Below, one piece after another: positions 35,201 through 46,859 of a stretch of 64,000 nt of DNA (positions are counted from its first letter, which is position 1; each line of letters begins with the position of its first letter). The notes beneath the pieces were generated by a model. The model saw only the letters and a list, made by a program, of their open reading frames with translations, did no database searches and had not been told where the DNA came from. Location: NCBI RefSeq assembly GCF_040802235.1, contig NC_133169.1, positions 44,275,034 through 44,339,033 of the forward strand. Reading direction: 5' to 3'. The stretch comes from Manis javanica (taxonomy: Eukaryota > Chordata > Mammalia > Pholidota > Manidae). Both the position numbers and the translations under genes were made by a program.

Positions 35201-36444
35201 GGACCAAAACTGAAAAACATTATTGCCGTTGACAGATTATAGTTAATTTCTGAATTTAGTTAACAATGTTTATTATAACTTTGAGAAATATTAAAGTAAA
35301 CAATTATATTTTGAAATTTTAAATGGGCTATTGAATATTGCTCCTTCATATGTACATACATTTCAAATTATATATGTGTTTGTGCTTGTATGGTGACACA
35401 CACACACACACTCAAATAAGATAATGTGAGTGACTAATTTCTTTCAATGAATTGACTCAGTTCCAATATCACAAGAATTGATAATCCATGATACAGATTA
35501 AACTATCTGCAATAAATAAGACTCACATAAAACTAATCATATCATTTTTCTCAATTGATGTCAGGGAGAGAATGCATCCTACACTGTGAGTAAATATATC
35601 TAAGTTTATTTATCTTAGATTTATAAATACTTAGATTTATAAATATATCTAAGTATTAAACACATGCATATATATAAATAAAGGTAAAGATTACTTTTGT
35701 AAACTTCTGGATTAGATGAATGGTGCCAATTTTTTTAAATGGATGACACAATGATATTGGAGAGCAATAGTAATATTTAATGTTCCTAGATTCTCCAGTG
35801 AATTTTCCTTAAATAATAGACACTAATTGTTCACTGTGATTATGTTATGAATATCAGTACATATAATTGAAATTTACTTGAGAGCACTTTATGTGGAACC
35901 TAGTCAAATGGTCAAGCTACTAGTTGTACAAATAGCCATCAACCAGTGTTTAAATTTAATCAGAATATTTGGGTTATTGTGTACAACAATTCAAACTTTT
36001 GGAGTCCATGTGCTCTCTTCACTAGTAACCTCTCAGACATGAATGTATCAGAATAACATAAACTGATATTAGTCACAGAGGCACATTGAATTATTTTGAT
36101 TAAATAATGAAAGTCCAACTTAAGGAACTTAATTGGAGTTCTTCAGTGGCAGGCAAATATAGTTTATAAAATTCAAAGTTTGAGAACATAACATCTGTCA
36201 TCCATTGTATAGGTGTTTATTTAGCTTGTTCAATCTATGTTATGTACTTGAATATCACTTAGCTTTCAGTTGAAATAAGAACTAATGAGCTTATTGATTT
36301 CTTAAAAATATATTTAACTATAAAAAAAATGCCAAAAATGCCTTGAACAAAATCTTGAAAAAATCCTCACTTACTGAAAAAGTCATTACATTAGGGTTGT
36401 AAAAGTGAAACTAGCCTTATAGAACAATTTGTGAAGTATTACTT
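32210..36444. other. AT-rich gene desert
   Basis: About 4.2 kb of AT-rich DNA. Contents recognised: a short L1 3' UTR-type piece at about 32575-32660 (minus), a short (CA)n at 35396-35411, and ttataaata-type simple sequence near 35600-35670. No gene. Confidence 0.5.
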
Positions 36445-36756
36445 AAACTTTTTAATAAAATATTATCATTTTTACTTATTTGTATCAATATAAATATGTT
36501 CCAACTGTTTTATCTTTTGTAACATCTTAATCTTGATGTTTTTAGTCTCCTCTGGAACTATTTTATTCATAATTATGAGTATTTTCCAAGTATATGGTAA
36601 AAACTTTTTAATAAAATATTATCATTTTTACTTATTTGTATCAATATAAATATGTTCCAACTGTTTTATCTTTTGTAACATCTTAATCTTGATGTTTTTA
36701 GTCTCCTCTGGAACTATTTTATTCATAATTATGAGTATTTTCCAAGTATATGGTAA
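36445..36756. repeat. Perfect 156-bp tandem duplication
   Basis: Two copies, 36445-36600 and 36601-36756, read as identical base for base, starting aaactttttaataaaa and ending aagtatatggtaa. In such AT-rich DNA, identity means either a very recent duplication or an assembly artefact. Confidence 0.93.
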
Positions 36757-37879
36757 ATAAATTTTGAAAATATGGATTTTGTGTCAAGAGTAGCAGCATA
36801 AAGAATTATCAGCTCCTGCTTATTCTTAGGTTTCACATGAGTCCATGACACTTCCTGATATGACCACTGTAGTTAAAGAAAGTAGCACAAAATATATAAA
36901 AAGCTGATGCAAATTCTCTGTTTTCTATTTTATTGAAAGACTTAACTCTTCATTACTGGGTTGACTTTTTCCTTTAATGAAATTATTCATTGTTATACAG
37001 AATAAAAGTTCTTGGTCCACTGCTCTGACACACTAACCAGACATTCTAGTAAAATCCATCTCCATTTCTAAAACCAAAATGAAATTCCAAAGTCAAGAAA
37101 AATATTGCAGGAAAATCAAATTATAAAAGGGAAGGAAAGAAGGTGGGAAGATATTTCAATAGGAACCACAACTTACTCCTGAGAAGTGCATGCTTCTAAT
37201 CCAGGAGAAAACCAAAGTCTTAAAATGGCTTAACCAAATTTTCTCAAATCCAGATAGGATTTGAGAGCTTAGATGAAAAGAGCATGATTTCTAGGTTGTG
37301 GAATAAGCTGGTCATGATTTGCTTTATCTAAAAATGTAGACAGATCTATGTCATCAACTTTAAAGCCCCCAGAGTCTCTAAACCACCTGAGGCATGGACC
37401 CTATGATTCTGGACAGTTTCCCAAGGGTGATTCCCAGCAGGTAACGATCTCCACAGTGCAGGTCAGTGGGACCAATTGCAGAGGCTGTGTACAAGAAACT
37501 CAGAGATAATATTATGTATTCCAAGGGCCCATATGATTTGTCTGCCTTGATATGGATGAATGACATGACCTCAATTACTGTCTCTGTAAGTATAGAAAAC
37601 CTATTTTTTCCCATTCAGCTTTTAGAGAAATTGAGAGGACTTGGCAAGGGTTCAACTGAATTGGAAAGAGAGTTGAGCTGTCAAGCATTAAGAAGTCCTT
37701 TAAATCTGGAAGCCAGAAAGGGAACTGTGAGGCAATCCTTTGTCACTCACTGTGACTGGACATTTCCCTGCCTGGAGTGGCCCCCAAATAAATATGTTAA
37801 AATACCTCCACAAACAAAGTAGATTACTCACTATAGACCAGTTTAATGTAGAGGTTAATGATGAAACTCCTTGGCTACA
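36757..37879. other. Intergenic DNA, unassigned
   Basis: Holds a 118-codon plus-strand frame at 37466-37822 with no family resemblance I can defend. No other gene seen. Confidence 0.4.
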
Positions 37880-38035
37880 TTTCACCAGGGATCAATTCCC
37901 AAATCTCTCATCTAGCAACTAAATGGACTTGAGCGAGTTTTTTCCCCCTAATTCTCAGCCATCAATTTTGTTCACCTATTAATTGTTAAATAGGGCTGTT
38001 ATAGGGAATAAAAAAGTTAAAATCCATAAATTATC
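37880..38035 (+). repeat. MIR-like SINE fragment
   Basis: Resembles the MIR core (gacttgagcgagtttttt, ctcagccatcaa, then aatagggctgttataggg). Decayed and ancient. Confidence 0.5.
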
Positions 38036-38559
38036 ATTAACTACCATATCAAACAATTATACTGAAGTATTATCATAATATATTAGCTTAATACTCATAC
38101 AATTTTAAGAGGTGGCTGTTGTATTTCTACTTTTTTATAAAACTTCAGAAACAAAACATTGAATTCATACTCTTTGCATTCCAACACTTAGTGTATTATA
38201 GTCTCTGATTGATATACTTCCTCTATTTTAGTTCATGTTTTCATAAAAATAGACAATTTTATCCAGTCTACAACTGCCAGTATTATGGAGATAATTGTAC
38301 ATACTGCTTAATTAGTTCAGTATTTTAATATATTACTCTATGAATTTAGTAGATCAAGTTGACAAAAGTACAAAATCATTGAAAAAATTGTAACAAAGTT
38401 AGTAATTTTGATGTCTTTTGTATATAAGTTGAGAGAGATTGAGAGAATAGTCAACAAATAAAAATATGCAATATCATTTTTGCAAATTATCCTGATCTTG
38501 ATATGAAGAAGTAGGAGATACAATAGTTCCCTATGATAATTATATTATGTTCAGATTTT
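38036..38559. other. AT-rich intergenic DNA
   Basis: Nothing recognised. Confidence 0.5.
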
Positions 38560-39440
38560 CCCTTCATGTCTGTTAGTATATGCTTTATATATTTAGGTGT
38601 TTCTGTGTGGGGTACATAGATATTTACAATTGTTATATCATCTTACTGGACTGATCCTTTTGCTGAATCTAGTTATTAGTTCTGATAGGTTATTGATGGA
38701 GTTTTTAGAATTTTCTATTTGTAATATCATGTAACCTGAAAATAGTGACAATTTTACTTCTTCCTTACCAATTTAGATACCTTTTATTTCTTTATCTTGT
38801 CTGATTACTGTGGCTAAGACCGCCAGGACTATGTCGAATAAAATTCATGACAGCGTACATCCTTGCCTTGTTCATGATCTTAGAGTAAATTGTTTCATCT
38901 TTTCACAAGTAAGTATGATGTTAGCTGTGGGTTTGTCATATATGACCTTTATTATGTTGGGATTTCTTCCCTTTATACCCATTTTTCAGAGTTTTTTTCA
39001 GGAATGGATGTTGTATTTTGTCAAATGCTTTTCCAGCATCTATTGATATGATCTTGTGGTTTTCATCCTTCTTTTTGTTAATGTGGTGCATGACATTGAT
39101 TGATCTATGAATATTGTACCATCTTTTCATCCCTGGAATAAACACTACTTGTTAGTGATGGATGATCCCTTTGACATATTTAATTCAGATTACTAATATT
39201 TTGTGAAGGACTTTTGCATTTATGTTCATCAGTGATATTGGTCTTTTTTTTTTTAGTGTCTCTGCCTGGTGTTGGTATTAGAGTGCTGATGGCTTCATAG
39301 ACTAATTGGAAGTATTCCCTTTCTTATACTTTTGGAATACTTTAAGAAGGATGAATATTAGATCTTTTTAAATTTTTGGTGGAATTCAGCTGTGAAGCCA
39401 TTTGGTGCTAAGCCTTTTGTTGTTGGGAGAATCAATAATA
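38560..39440 (-). mobile_element. Old L1 ORF2 fragment
   Basis: Two parts of ORF2 on the minus strand. The right part (about 38700-39300) encodes reverse-transcriptase sequence with [27 protein letters not shown] and neighbours. The left part (about 38560-38660) resembles endonuclease-region sequence but lies out of order, implying a deletion or rearrangement. No complete frame. Confidence 0.8.
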
Positions 39441-42400
39441 CCTTTAAAATGTTTATGTCTGCATAAAATATTTCATAAATTGATTAACATTTTACTCCTA
39501 ATTTTTAGATATTTTACCCATTTATTTATCATAACATCACAATTCACATCTAGTATCCTAGAAAACTCCTTTAAACATGCTTATACCCTCAGCTTGTAAA
39601 AAGCCATTCTAGAATTAGGACCTATGTATAATATCCTCAGGGAACTATACCATCATCTCTAAGGTACACCTATACTTTTTGCCTAAATTCAATAATCATT
39701 TCAACAAAGCACCTTCCATATGAAAATATTTTTTACAATACTGTGGTGTTTAATAGGATGATTATGAGTTGGTCCCTCACTTTCTCTCAAAAATGAACAT
39801 GAAAAATATAAACATCTTCTGCAGAGGAAGTGACAGGCTGAGAGGGTCATCTGATCTGCCTAGGTAATGCCAGAGACAAATTATCTGGGCTTTTTAGAAT
39901 ATAATATATTATCTCTGAGATTCATGTAAATGCCTCCTTTGAACATTGTATAGGAAAAGTGTAATTTATGTTGTCTAACTTCACTTGCTTATTACCTTAA
40001 CAGTCAATACACACACTGAAATTTAACACTCTTTTTAGCTGTTCAACTCTGTCCACTCCTGTGTTTTTAATTGGGTGTTATACACCTGTGCTCTGGAGAC
40101 CATCACCCGCCTGAAATTACCTTTAGTAATTTAGGCTCTTGGCTCTCACTGGATAGTAAGGACAATGTTCCCAGTGGCTTTGATGTTTATTTCACAGGTA
40201 TGACTTCTTTTTAAAATAAATCAGAATGGAATTGAACTTTTCACACAATATAAGATGATGCTTGATTCATCTGGAGATAATCCTGAATTCTGCCTCCTTA
40301 AGAAAATTTGATTAACCATATTGAAAACTTTGATTTGGTAAAGTTAATTATTTTTTTTTATCTTCTCCATGTTAAAAACACACTATGCTCAAGAGCAAGT
40401 AAATTCCTTGCTTCTTTCTCCTTTACACTCTGATTTTCCTATAATATTCTGCCTGATGCTATTTTTTATTTTTTTATAGACAGAAATGTGATATAAATTG
40501 AAAGTATAGTAATGGCTCTTATTTTTTCTGTGCAACAATTAACAATTATGATCAATGGAATAAGGCAGACTAATAAATTATTATTGTATTTTTAAAATAT
40601 TGTCATAGATAATTTTTAATTATTTTATAATTATTTATGTAATTCATAGATGTCAACAACAGTAGTATAAGGGAGTGTGCTGGTCTCAGGGTGATAGACT
40701 CATGACTTATAATATCTTTATTGATTAAAAATTAATATTTTCAAACATCAATATGTTTCTGAAAAATAAAGAAATGCATACAGACATTAAAGAGGAGATG
40801 GAGAAAGGCACCAATATAAAAGCTTTCTTTACATAATATAAAATACATAAAAAAAGTATTGCTGACCTTTTATTTAGATACTGTTTATTCTTGATATTAG
40901 GCAAATAAAAGTATATTAGATTCACATTAGAATATTTTTCTCCTTTCTCTATCAATTTAGAAAAAAATGTAAATAGTTATTAAGTGAATATATTATATTT
41001 AATATATACAAAATGTTATAGTATATACTATATGTACAAGATATGGTATATAATTAATGTACAACTATAAAACAAAAATTAATGTAATGTACAACATTTA
41101 AATGTACTTGTTTAGAATTGTTTTTATAATTGATTGCTTCCTCTTTTGTCTACATTAATACTAGGAATTTATCAATCAGTGAAAACCAGAGTTTTGCTCA
41201 ATGTATACATTTTCTGGCAATTCTGTTACACTTGAAATACATTCCTTTAAACATCAAACTTTTATACTACTCATTTTCATTAAGACATAAGTGATATTCT
41301 AATATATTAAATATATGAACAGGGCAAAATGATTAGATAAATAAGAAAATACACATTTTATGTTTCTTAAATTTGATTTTTATTATTTCAAGTGAATTTA
41401 AATAACAGAAGAAAATTAAAATTAAAATCCTTAAATTGGTTTTGATCAAAAATCAAAGACCCATAGTGCATGTGTTTACTGACTATAGTATAAGACAGCT
41501 GATACATCCTTCTCCTGTGGATATTAATTAGTTATAGACATAGACCCCAGTTATTGAGGACAATGACTTATAAACAAGAAACCAAATATCCTATGTAAAG
41601 AAAAACAACACTGGATTATAAATATTCTTATGATTAGTGACTTGACTATTTTGAGTAGTTTGAAAAAATTGCTATCCAATGCATTTTAATTAAATTGATA
41701 TCCACAGAATAGCTCCCTAGTTAGAAATTAGTGATATTAAGGTAAATATGTCAAATGTTCTAAGCATATTAAATATTACAAAAATGACTAATATTAAATT
41801 TCACCTATTGCATATAGTTGAGCATTACCTTCTCATTACAATTTCCATAGATCAAGAAAATAGTATTCATCTTAATTTACTTATATAGTGTATTCTTCCT
41901 TAATCTATAGAAATTTAAGTATACTATACACAGATTAGAAGATTTGTTCTTTCCCAAGTCAGTTTAGAAATAATATGATTTGTTATGAAGCGAATCATGT
42001 TCATTGCAGGCAAATTATTATTAATAAATTAAGTCATTTTTAATATTTTAACACTTTCTATTAAAAGATTATAAATAGTTGTATAACATTTTTGTACACA
42101 TTTAAACATACACAGATGTCTGGGTGTGATGAATAAACCCAGATATCTTATAATTCAATAGCATATGATGATATCTTAAGCAAAATATAAATTTTTTATA
42201 GGAGAATAAATTTGATATACTTAAAGGAGTTTCAGAATAAAAGTATCTAAGTTGGATTTTAAAACTTTGTAGATCACAACGGAAGAACATGATCTGGTTT
42301 GAGGAAGAATAGTGACCCAGGAATGAAAGGTCAAATTTTTAGATGTATTAGGAGATTGAGGAAGTTCACCAAGGTGAGCTTGCATGTGGGAGGGGGGCAC

Positions 42401-44539
42401 GTGGGACAGAAGGATGGGTGGGCTGTTTCTAAACAGTGACTCAATATCAGGCAAAGTGAAATGTAACACACTAGGAATGTGGTTCTGGGAGACATGAGCA
42501 CAGACCTGGAGAATACATGTATTTTCAGATATGCTCTAGGAAATGTCGTGAGAAAAGTGGTCTTATGGTAAGATTGCTGATAATGTGAGAAGATACTGAA
42601 AATGCCAAAGAAATAGGGGAGGACTGAGGAAATGCCGAGTGCAGCCACTTGCAGAGAAAAATAGGTAATAGAGATTTCAGGAGTGATATGATTTCTATTG
42701 TCATAAATACAAACACTTTTTTTAGTGACCATGATGAAAAAAAGGACAAAAATAATGAAAGATTTTTAAAAGACCAGTGCAAATCAGTTTATAAAAAGAG
42801 AAATCTATGTTTAAGTAACACCGGTGACTAGAACATTTCAATTTAAGAAAGCAGTGAGAGGTGAAAATTGGCACCCAGTTGAATAGGAGCGGATGAGAAT
42901 CAAATAGAGAAAATGGAGAAAATTTGACAGAAAATAGTTAAGGGGGGGTGTCTATTATGAACACTGAAGTTGCTAGTGTAAATATAGTAATATTTGATAT
43001 TTTCAAAAAATGTGCAAAGGATAATAGACTGTGTTTCTGGCAAATAGATATTTCAAAGGTATTTCAGAGAACTTTTAAGAAACATGCCAAATAATTCTAA
43101 GCTCTGGACATGTACTAAATTTGAATGAAACAATGAAATTCAAGATTTGGGAAATATTATTGGCCATTGTCCATGAACTGCAAAAATGGAAGATGGCTCA
43201 GCCATGCAAGAAACAAACATGAGAAAAGATGGATACAAAGAATAGCCTTTTAAAGACCCATAATAATATGCCAGTAAAGGGGGAAAAGGGTAAAATGTAG
43301 TTGATCCAAGGCCACTGATTTATATGCATTTTCTGGGAAATGTCAGTGTTGTAACAGGCCTAGCACTCCCCAAGGTGGCAAGTATGGAATAGTCATGATT
43401 TGAACTTTTGGAGTCAGTGATAGGTTGAGCCAATGCTTAGACTTAGACTTCTTTGGATGTAAAAGTTTACTTAGTATATTTGAGACTGTCTCTCCATTAA
43501 CAAATTGTTAATATTAAGTAGATATTGAAATACAACAATGTTATGAATAATTTCCTATGTAAGAAACCGATCAAATCATAGTTTGGATCACGGCTGACAC
43601 TGAATATGGTGCTATGATGATGGTGGCAAGTGTGGCATTTGGGAAACAGAAGGCGGGGAATTAAACACACGGTACTTAAAGGGTGGATAGTTAAGTTTTA
43701 GTTTGTTGTGGAGAAGCAGGGCTTTCAAACAGAGAGGTGGTGATCAACATGTTAATCTTTTATCTTAATATCTTACATGAGGTAAGTTTCTGTGATAGAG
43801 CCATGCCACAATTAATAGCAACTTAAGAAAACAGTGCTATTTTAAGAAATTAAATTTCTTTTAAGGAAAAAAAATTGACCAACGGAAATCTTCCCTTCCA
43901 AGGTTCACATCAATGAGACAAATTCCTCTTGAACATGCTGTGGTGAAGAGCAGTTTTATGTTTCTCCAAACTTTTATAATCTTCTCAAAAATTGAAATAA
44001 ATGGTTTTTCTGGAAAAATAATTGAAAATTATGCAACACATAAATCTGTTGCTAGTCTTGAATGTAATGGAAATGTCAACTTTTTATAAAAGTGTAGAAA
44101 CTCTTAACTCATTTTCTGCACTTATGTTGTGAAGACAAATGAAAAGCAATCATGCATTTTTACTGCTCCACAGACCGAAGGGCAAGGAGTCAAATTTCCA
44201 TTTTGTACCAATATCGAGGCAAAATATGTTGTCCAATATCTAATGAAAATAAACAACTCTCACTGTGAATTTATCACTACCAAGAATTTTACATGTCACT
44301 TAAGTTAATTCTCATTAAAGCAGTAAACCTCAAGAGTTCAATTTATTGAGACAAGAAAGCAGCAGTTCTATGTATTATATTGAAATACTAGGGTTTAAAA
44401 GCACACTTCCTAGAAGTTTTGATCTTTTTTGTACTCCAGCATGTTAATAAGCTTATAGAGAGAGATAAGTACATGAAAAGAACAATGGTGGAAATTTCCA
44501 AAAAAAAAAAAGGCCGAACTTTTAAGATAAAAAATAAGC
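39441..44539. other. AT-rich gene desert upstream of the OR14 gene
   Basis: About 5 kb with no recognisable gene and no clear repeat. Several frames of 60-130 codons at about 42.2-42.8 kb are antisense to one another and have no family resemblance. Any OR promoter or 5' untranslated exon for the gene at 44640 should lie here, but cannot be seen directly. Confidence 0.45.
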
Positions 44540-44559
44540 TGTGAAAGAAATTAAGCTAA

Positions 44560-44628
44560 CTTTCTTTCTTTCTTTTTTCTTTTTCACATCTTCCATGGGT
44601 TTTCTCTTTTGCCTTCCTGGTCAACCAG
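44560..44628 (+). promoter_or_regulatory. Likely splice acceptor of the OR14 coding exon
   Basis: A long pyrimidine tract (tttctttctttcttttttct and on) leads to ...caaccag with AG at 44627-44628, 11 bp before the ATG; a second AG lies at 44636-44637. OR genes usually have one or more 5' untranslated exons and a single coding exon, so this fits an acceptor. It also argues against the in-frame upstream ATG at 44541, which lies before the pyrimidine tract. Confidence 0.6.
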
Positions 44629-44639
44629 CATTTCCAGAA

Positions 44640-45572
44640 ATGGCCAATTCCACCATGGTGACTGAGTTTCTCCTCATGGGCTTTGCTGAAGTGCTGGAGT
44701 TAAGGGTCCTACATGCCCTGTTATTCCTACTGATGTACTTGGCCACCCTGCTAGGGAATCTCCTCATCATCTCTGCCACCACTCTGGACCAGAACCTTCA
44801 CACACCCATGTACTTCTTCCTCAGGAACCTGTCCATCTTAGACATGAGCTACATTTCTGTCACTGTCCCCAATGCCTGTGTCAACTCCCTCACCAACAAA
44901 ACGACCATTTCAAGGGCTGGCTGCGCAGCTCAGATCTTCCTGGTCATTTATTGTGCATTTGTGGAGCTTCTGTTCCTCACTGTCATGGCCTGTGACCGCT
45001 ATGTGGCCATCTGCCAGCCCCTGCACTACCCCGTCATCATGAACCACCAGTTCTGTGTCTGGACAACACTGGTCTCCCTGCTCAGTGGCCTCATCTATGC
45101 AGGTGTGCACACAGGGAACATGTTCCGGCTGTCCTTCTGTCACAATGTGGTCTATCAGTTCTTCTGTGATGTCCCCTCCCTGCTGAGGCTCTCCTGCTCT
45201 GACACCTTCAGCAATGAGCTCTTAATTCTTATCTCTGCCGTGGGGATTGGTGGTGGCTGCTTTATCTTCATTGCCATGTCGTACCTCTGCATATTTTCCA
45301 CTGTGCTCAAGTTTCCGACCAGAGAGCGAGGCAAGGCCTTCTCCACGTGTGTCCCTCACCTCCTTGTGTTCTCTGTCTTCCTCGGTTCTGGAAGCAGTGT
45401 GTGCCTAAGGCCTTCAGAAGCCTCTGATACAGTTCTGGACATGATTCTTTCTGTATTTTATACCGTTGTTCCCCCACTCTTGAATCCTATCATCTACAGT
45501 CTTAGAAACAAACACGTAAAGGGTGCTCTGAAGAAAGTAGTATTAAGAAAGACTTCTTCAGGAAAATTATGA
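44640..45572 (+). CDS. Olfactory receptor, OR14-like, intact
   Basis: A class II odorant receptor of 310 aa, a G-protein-coupled receptor of olfactory sensory neurons. Seen: an N-glycosylation site at N3 (NST), TM2 PMYFFLRNLSILDM, Cys95 and Cys176 (expected disulfide), DRY at 119-121 in MACDRYVAIC, further loop cysteines at 167 and 186, KAFSTCVPH (232-240) and NPIIY (282-286). The start at 44640 is chosen because it gives normal OR length and matches the paralogue at 32209; an ATG at 44541 would add 33 residues encoded largely by the likely acceptor tract. The spacing Cys167-Cys176 is nine residues, one fewer than in its paralogues, from loss of a codon in loop 2. By sequence it resembles the OR14A/OR14C group. 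Ligand unknown. Confidence 0.95.
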   Translation: MANSTMVTEFLLMGFAEVLELRVLHALLFLLMYLATLLGNLLIISATTLDQNLHTPMYFFLRNLSILDMSYISVTVPNACVNSLTNKTTISRAGCAAQIFLVIYCAFVELLFLTVMACDRYVAICQPLHYPVIMNHQFCVWTTLVSLLSGLIYAGVHTGNMFRLSFCHNVVYQFFCDVPSLLRLSCSDTFSNELLILISAVGIGGGCFIFIAMSYLCIFSTVLKFPTRERGKAFSTCVPHLLVFSVFLGSGSSVCLRPSEASDTVLDMILSVFYTVVPPLLNPIIYSLRNKHVKGALKKVVLRKTSSGKL

Positions 45573-46859
45573 AGTTACTTTAGAATTATTCACTGTCACT
45601 CAGTGAGATTCAAACTTCTATAAATACAGTACTGTATGTGTTATACACATCAGTCTGACATTTTTTTTCCAAGGTACCTTGTGTTCTTTAATATGAGAGG
45701 ATGGACCCATGGAACATGACTTGGGTTTAGTGATGTGATACTTAAGGTATTGACAGTCTGTCCGGCGGGTCTTTTACTCATGATTTCTATAAGTTTTCTT
45801 CCAGAAGATTGCATTTCCTAGATGTTCTCTTATTTTTATTATTGTTCAAGGGTAACATTAATTTTAGTCAAATTTGATGTGGGGAGGCTAATAATTATTA
45901 AAATAATAAATTCTGAGTCATATATTTTAATACTACTCTTTTCAATTTATCTCTGCCCTCTTTCATTTTACCATAGTCAAGCATGAAGAATAAAGGAGTA
46001 TCTTCAATATCTAATGTGAATGTCGGTTTAGCTACATCACTCTGTTCACAGAATTTATTTTCTACTGTCCACATTACTGCAGAAAGCAATGTCCTAAGTT
46101 TCTTCACAACATAGAACATCACCCCTCCTGCAGTTCCTGACAAGCTCTTCCTCACTTTTCCCCAAGCCCAGTGGCAGCCTCACCCAACAACATGAGACTT
46201 CCAAGAATGCCAGGCAGTTTCCACTTCTGTCAAGTTTCCTCACAATCCCAGTATTCTGAAGGAAATCTTTTTTATTATTATTATAGCATCATCCCACCTA
46301 CAAGTACCATAAATTATAGTAAATATAAATTCTGCTTCATAAATTCCCTCAGAGAAGAGTAAGTTCAGTTCAAACAATGAATGTGTAAAATTTCATGGTT
46401 TCTGTGAGTCAGGAGTACAGGAGACTTCTCACGGTGTCGCTAACAAGGCTTCTCATTTGCTTGCTGTCAAGGTTTTGGAAAGGGTTTTAATTTCACCTGA
46501 AACTGTAAATGGTGATGGGGAATCTCCCTTCAAAACTCACTACATACTGGTGTGAGGCCACAGGACCTAACCACACGGGCCCACCCACGGGAGATTCCCT
46601 CAGCATGGCAGATGACTTACCTCGGCACAAGCTACTGAAGGGGTGAGAGGAGCAGTGCAATGGGGGCAGCCAGGAGGGAAGCCAGAACCCTTTATTACCT
46701 AATATCATAAGCGGCAACTCATGATTAATGCTGTCTTCCAACTGAGTCCTTATATTACAGCCCCACTAAAGGCAAAGTGTTGACATGAAAGCATGAATGT
46801 TAACAGAGCATCCTCCTGCAGGGCTGTACTCCAGCTCAAGGGGACGCTGGTGACAGCCA
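45573..46859. other. Intergenic DNA, possible LTR-like block
   Basis: AT-rich to about 46.4 kb. About 46490-46760 is GC-richer. Its reverse complement contains ggtaataaagggttctggc followed by a pyrimidine-rich stretch, which could be an LTR R/U5 on the minus strand. No family call. Confidence 0.35.

Noticed and set aside
37466-37822. 118-codon frame as a possible gene
   Set aside because: No recognisable domain, no supporting signals, AT-rich surroundings; a chance frame is likeliest.
42221-42831. Cluster of overlapping minus-strand frames up to 133 codons
   Set aside because: Low-complexity hydrophobic readings of A/T-rich DNA without family resemblance.
44541-44639. N-terminal 33-residue extension of the OR14 gene
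   Set aside because: It is encoded by a pyrimidine tract that looks like a splice acceptor; OR length and paralogues favour the ATG at 44640.
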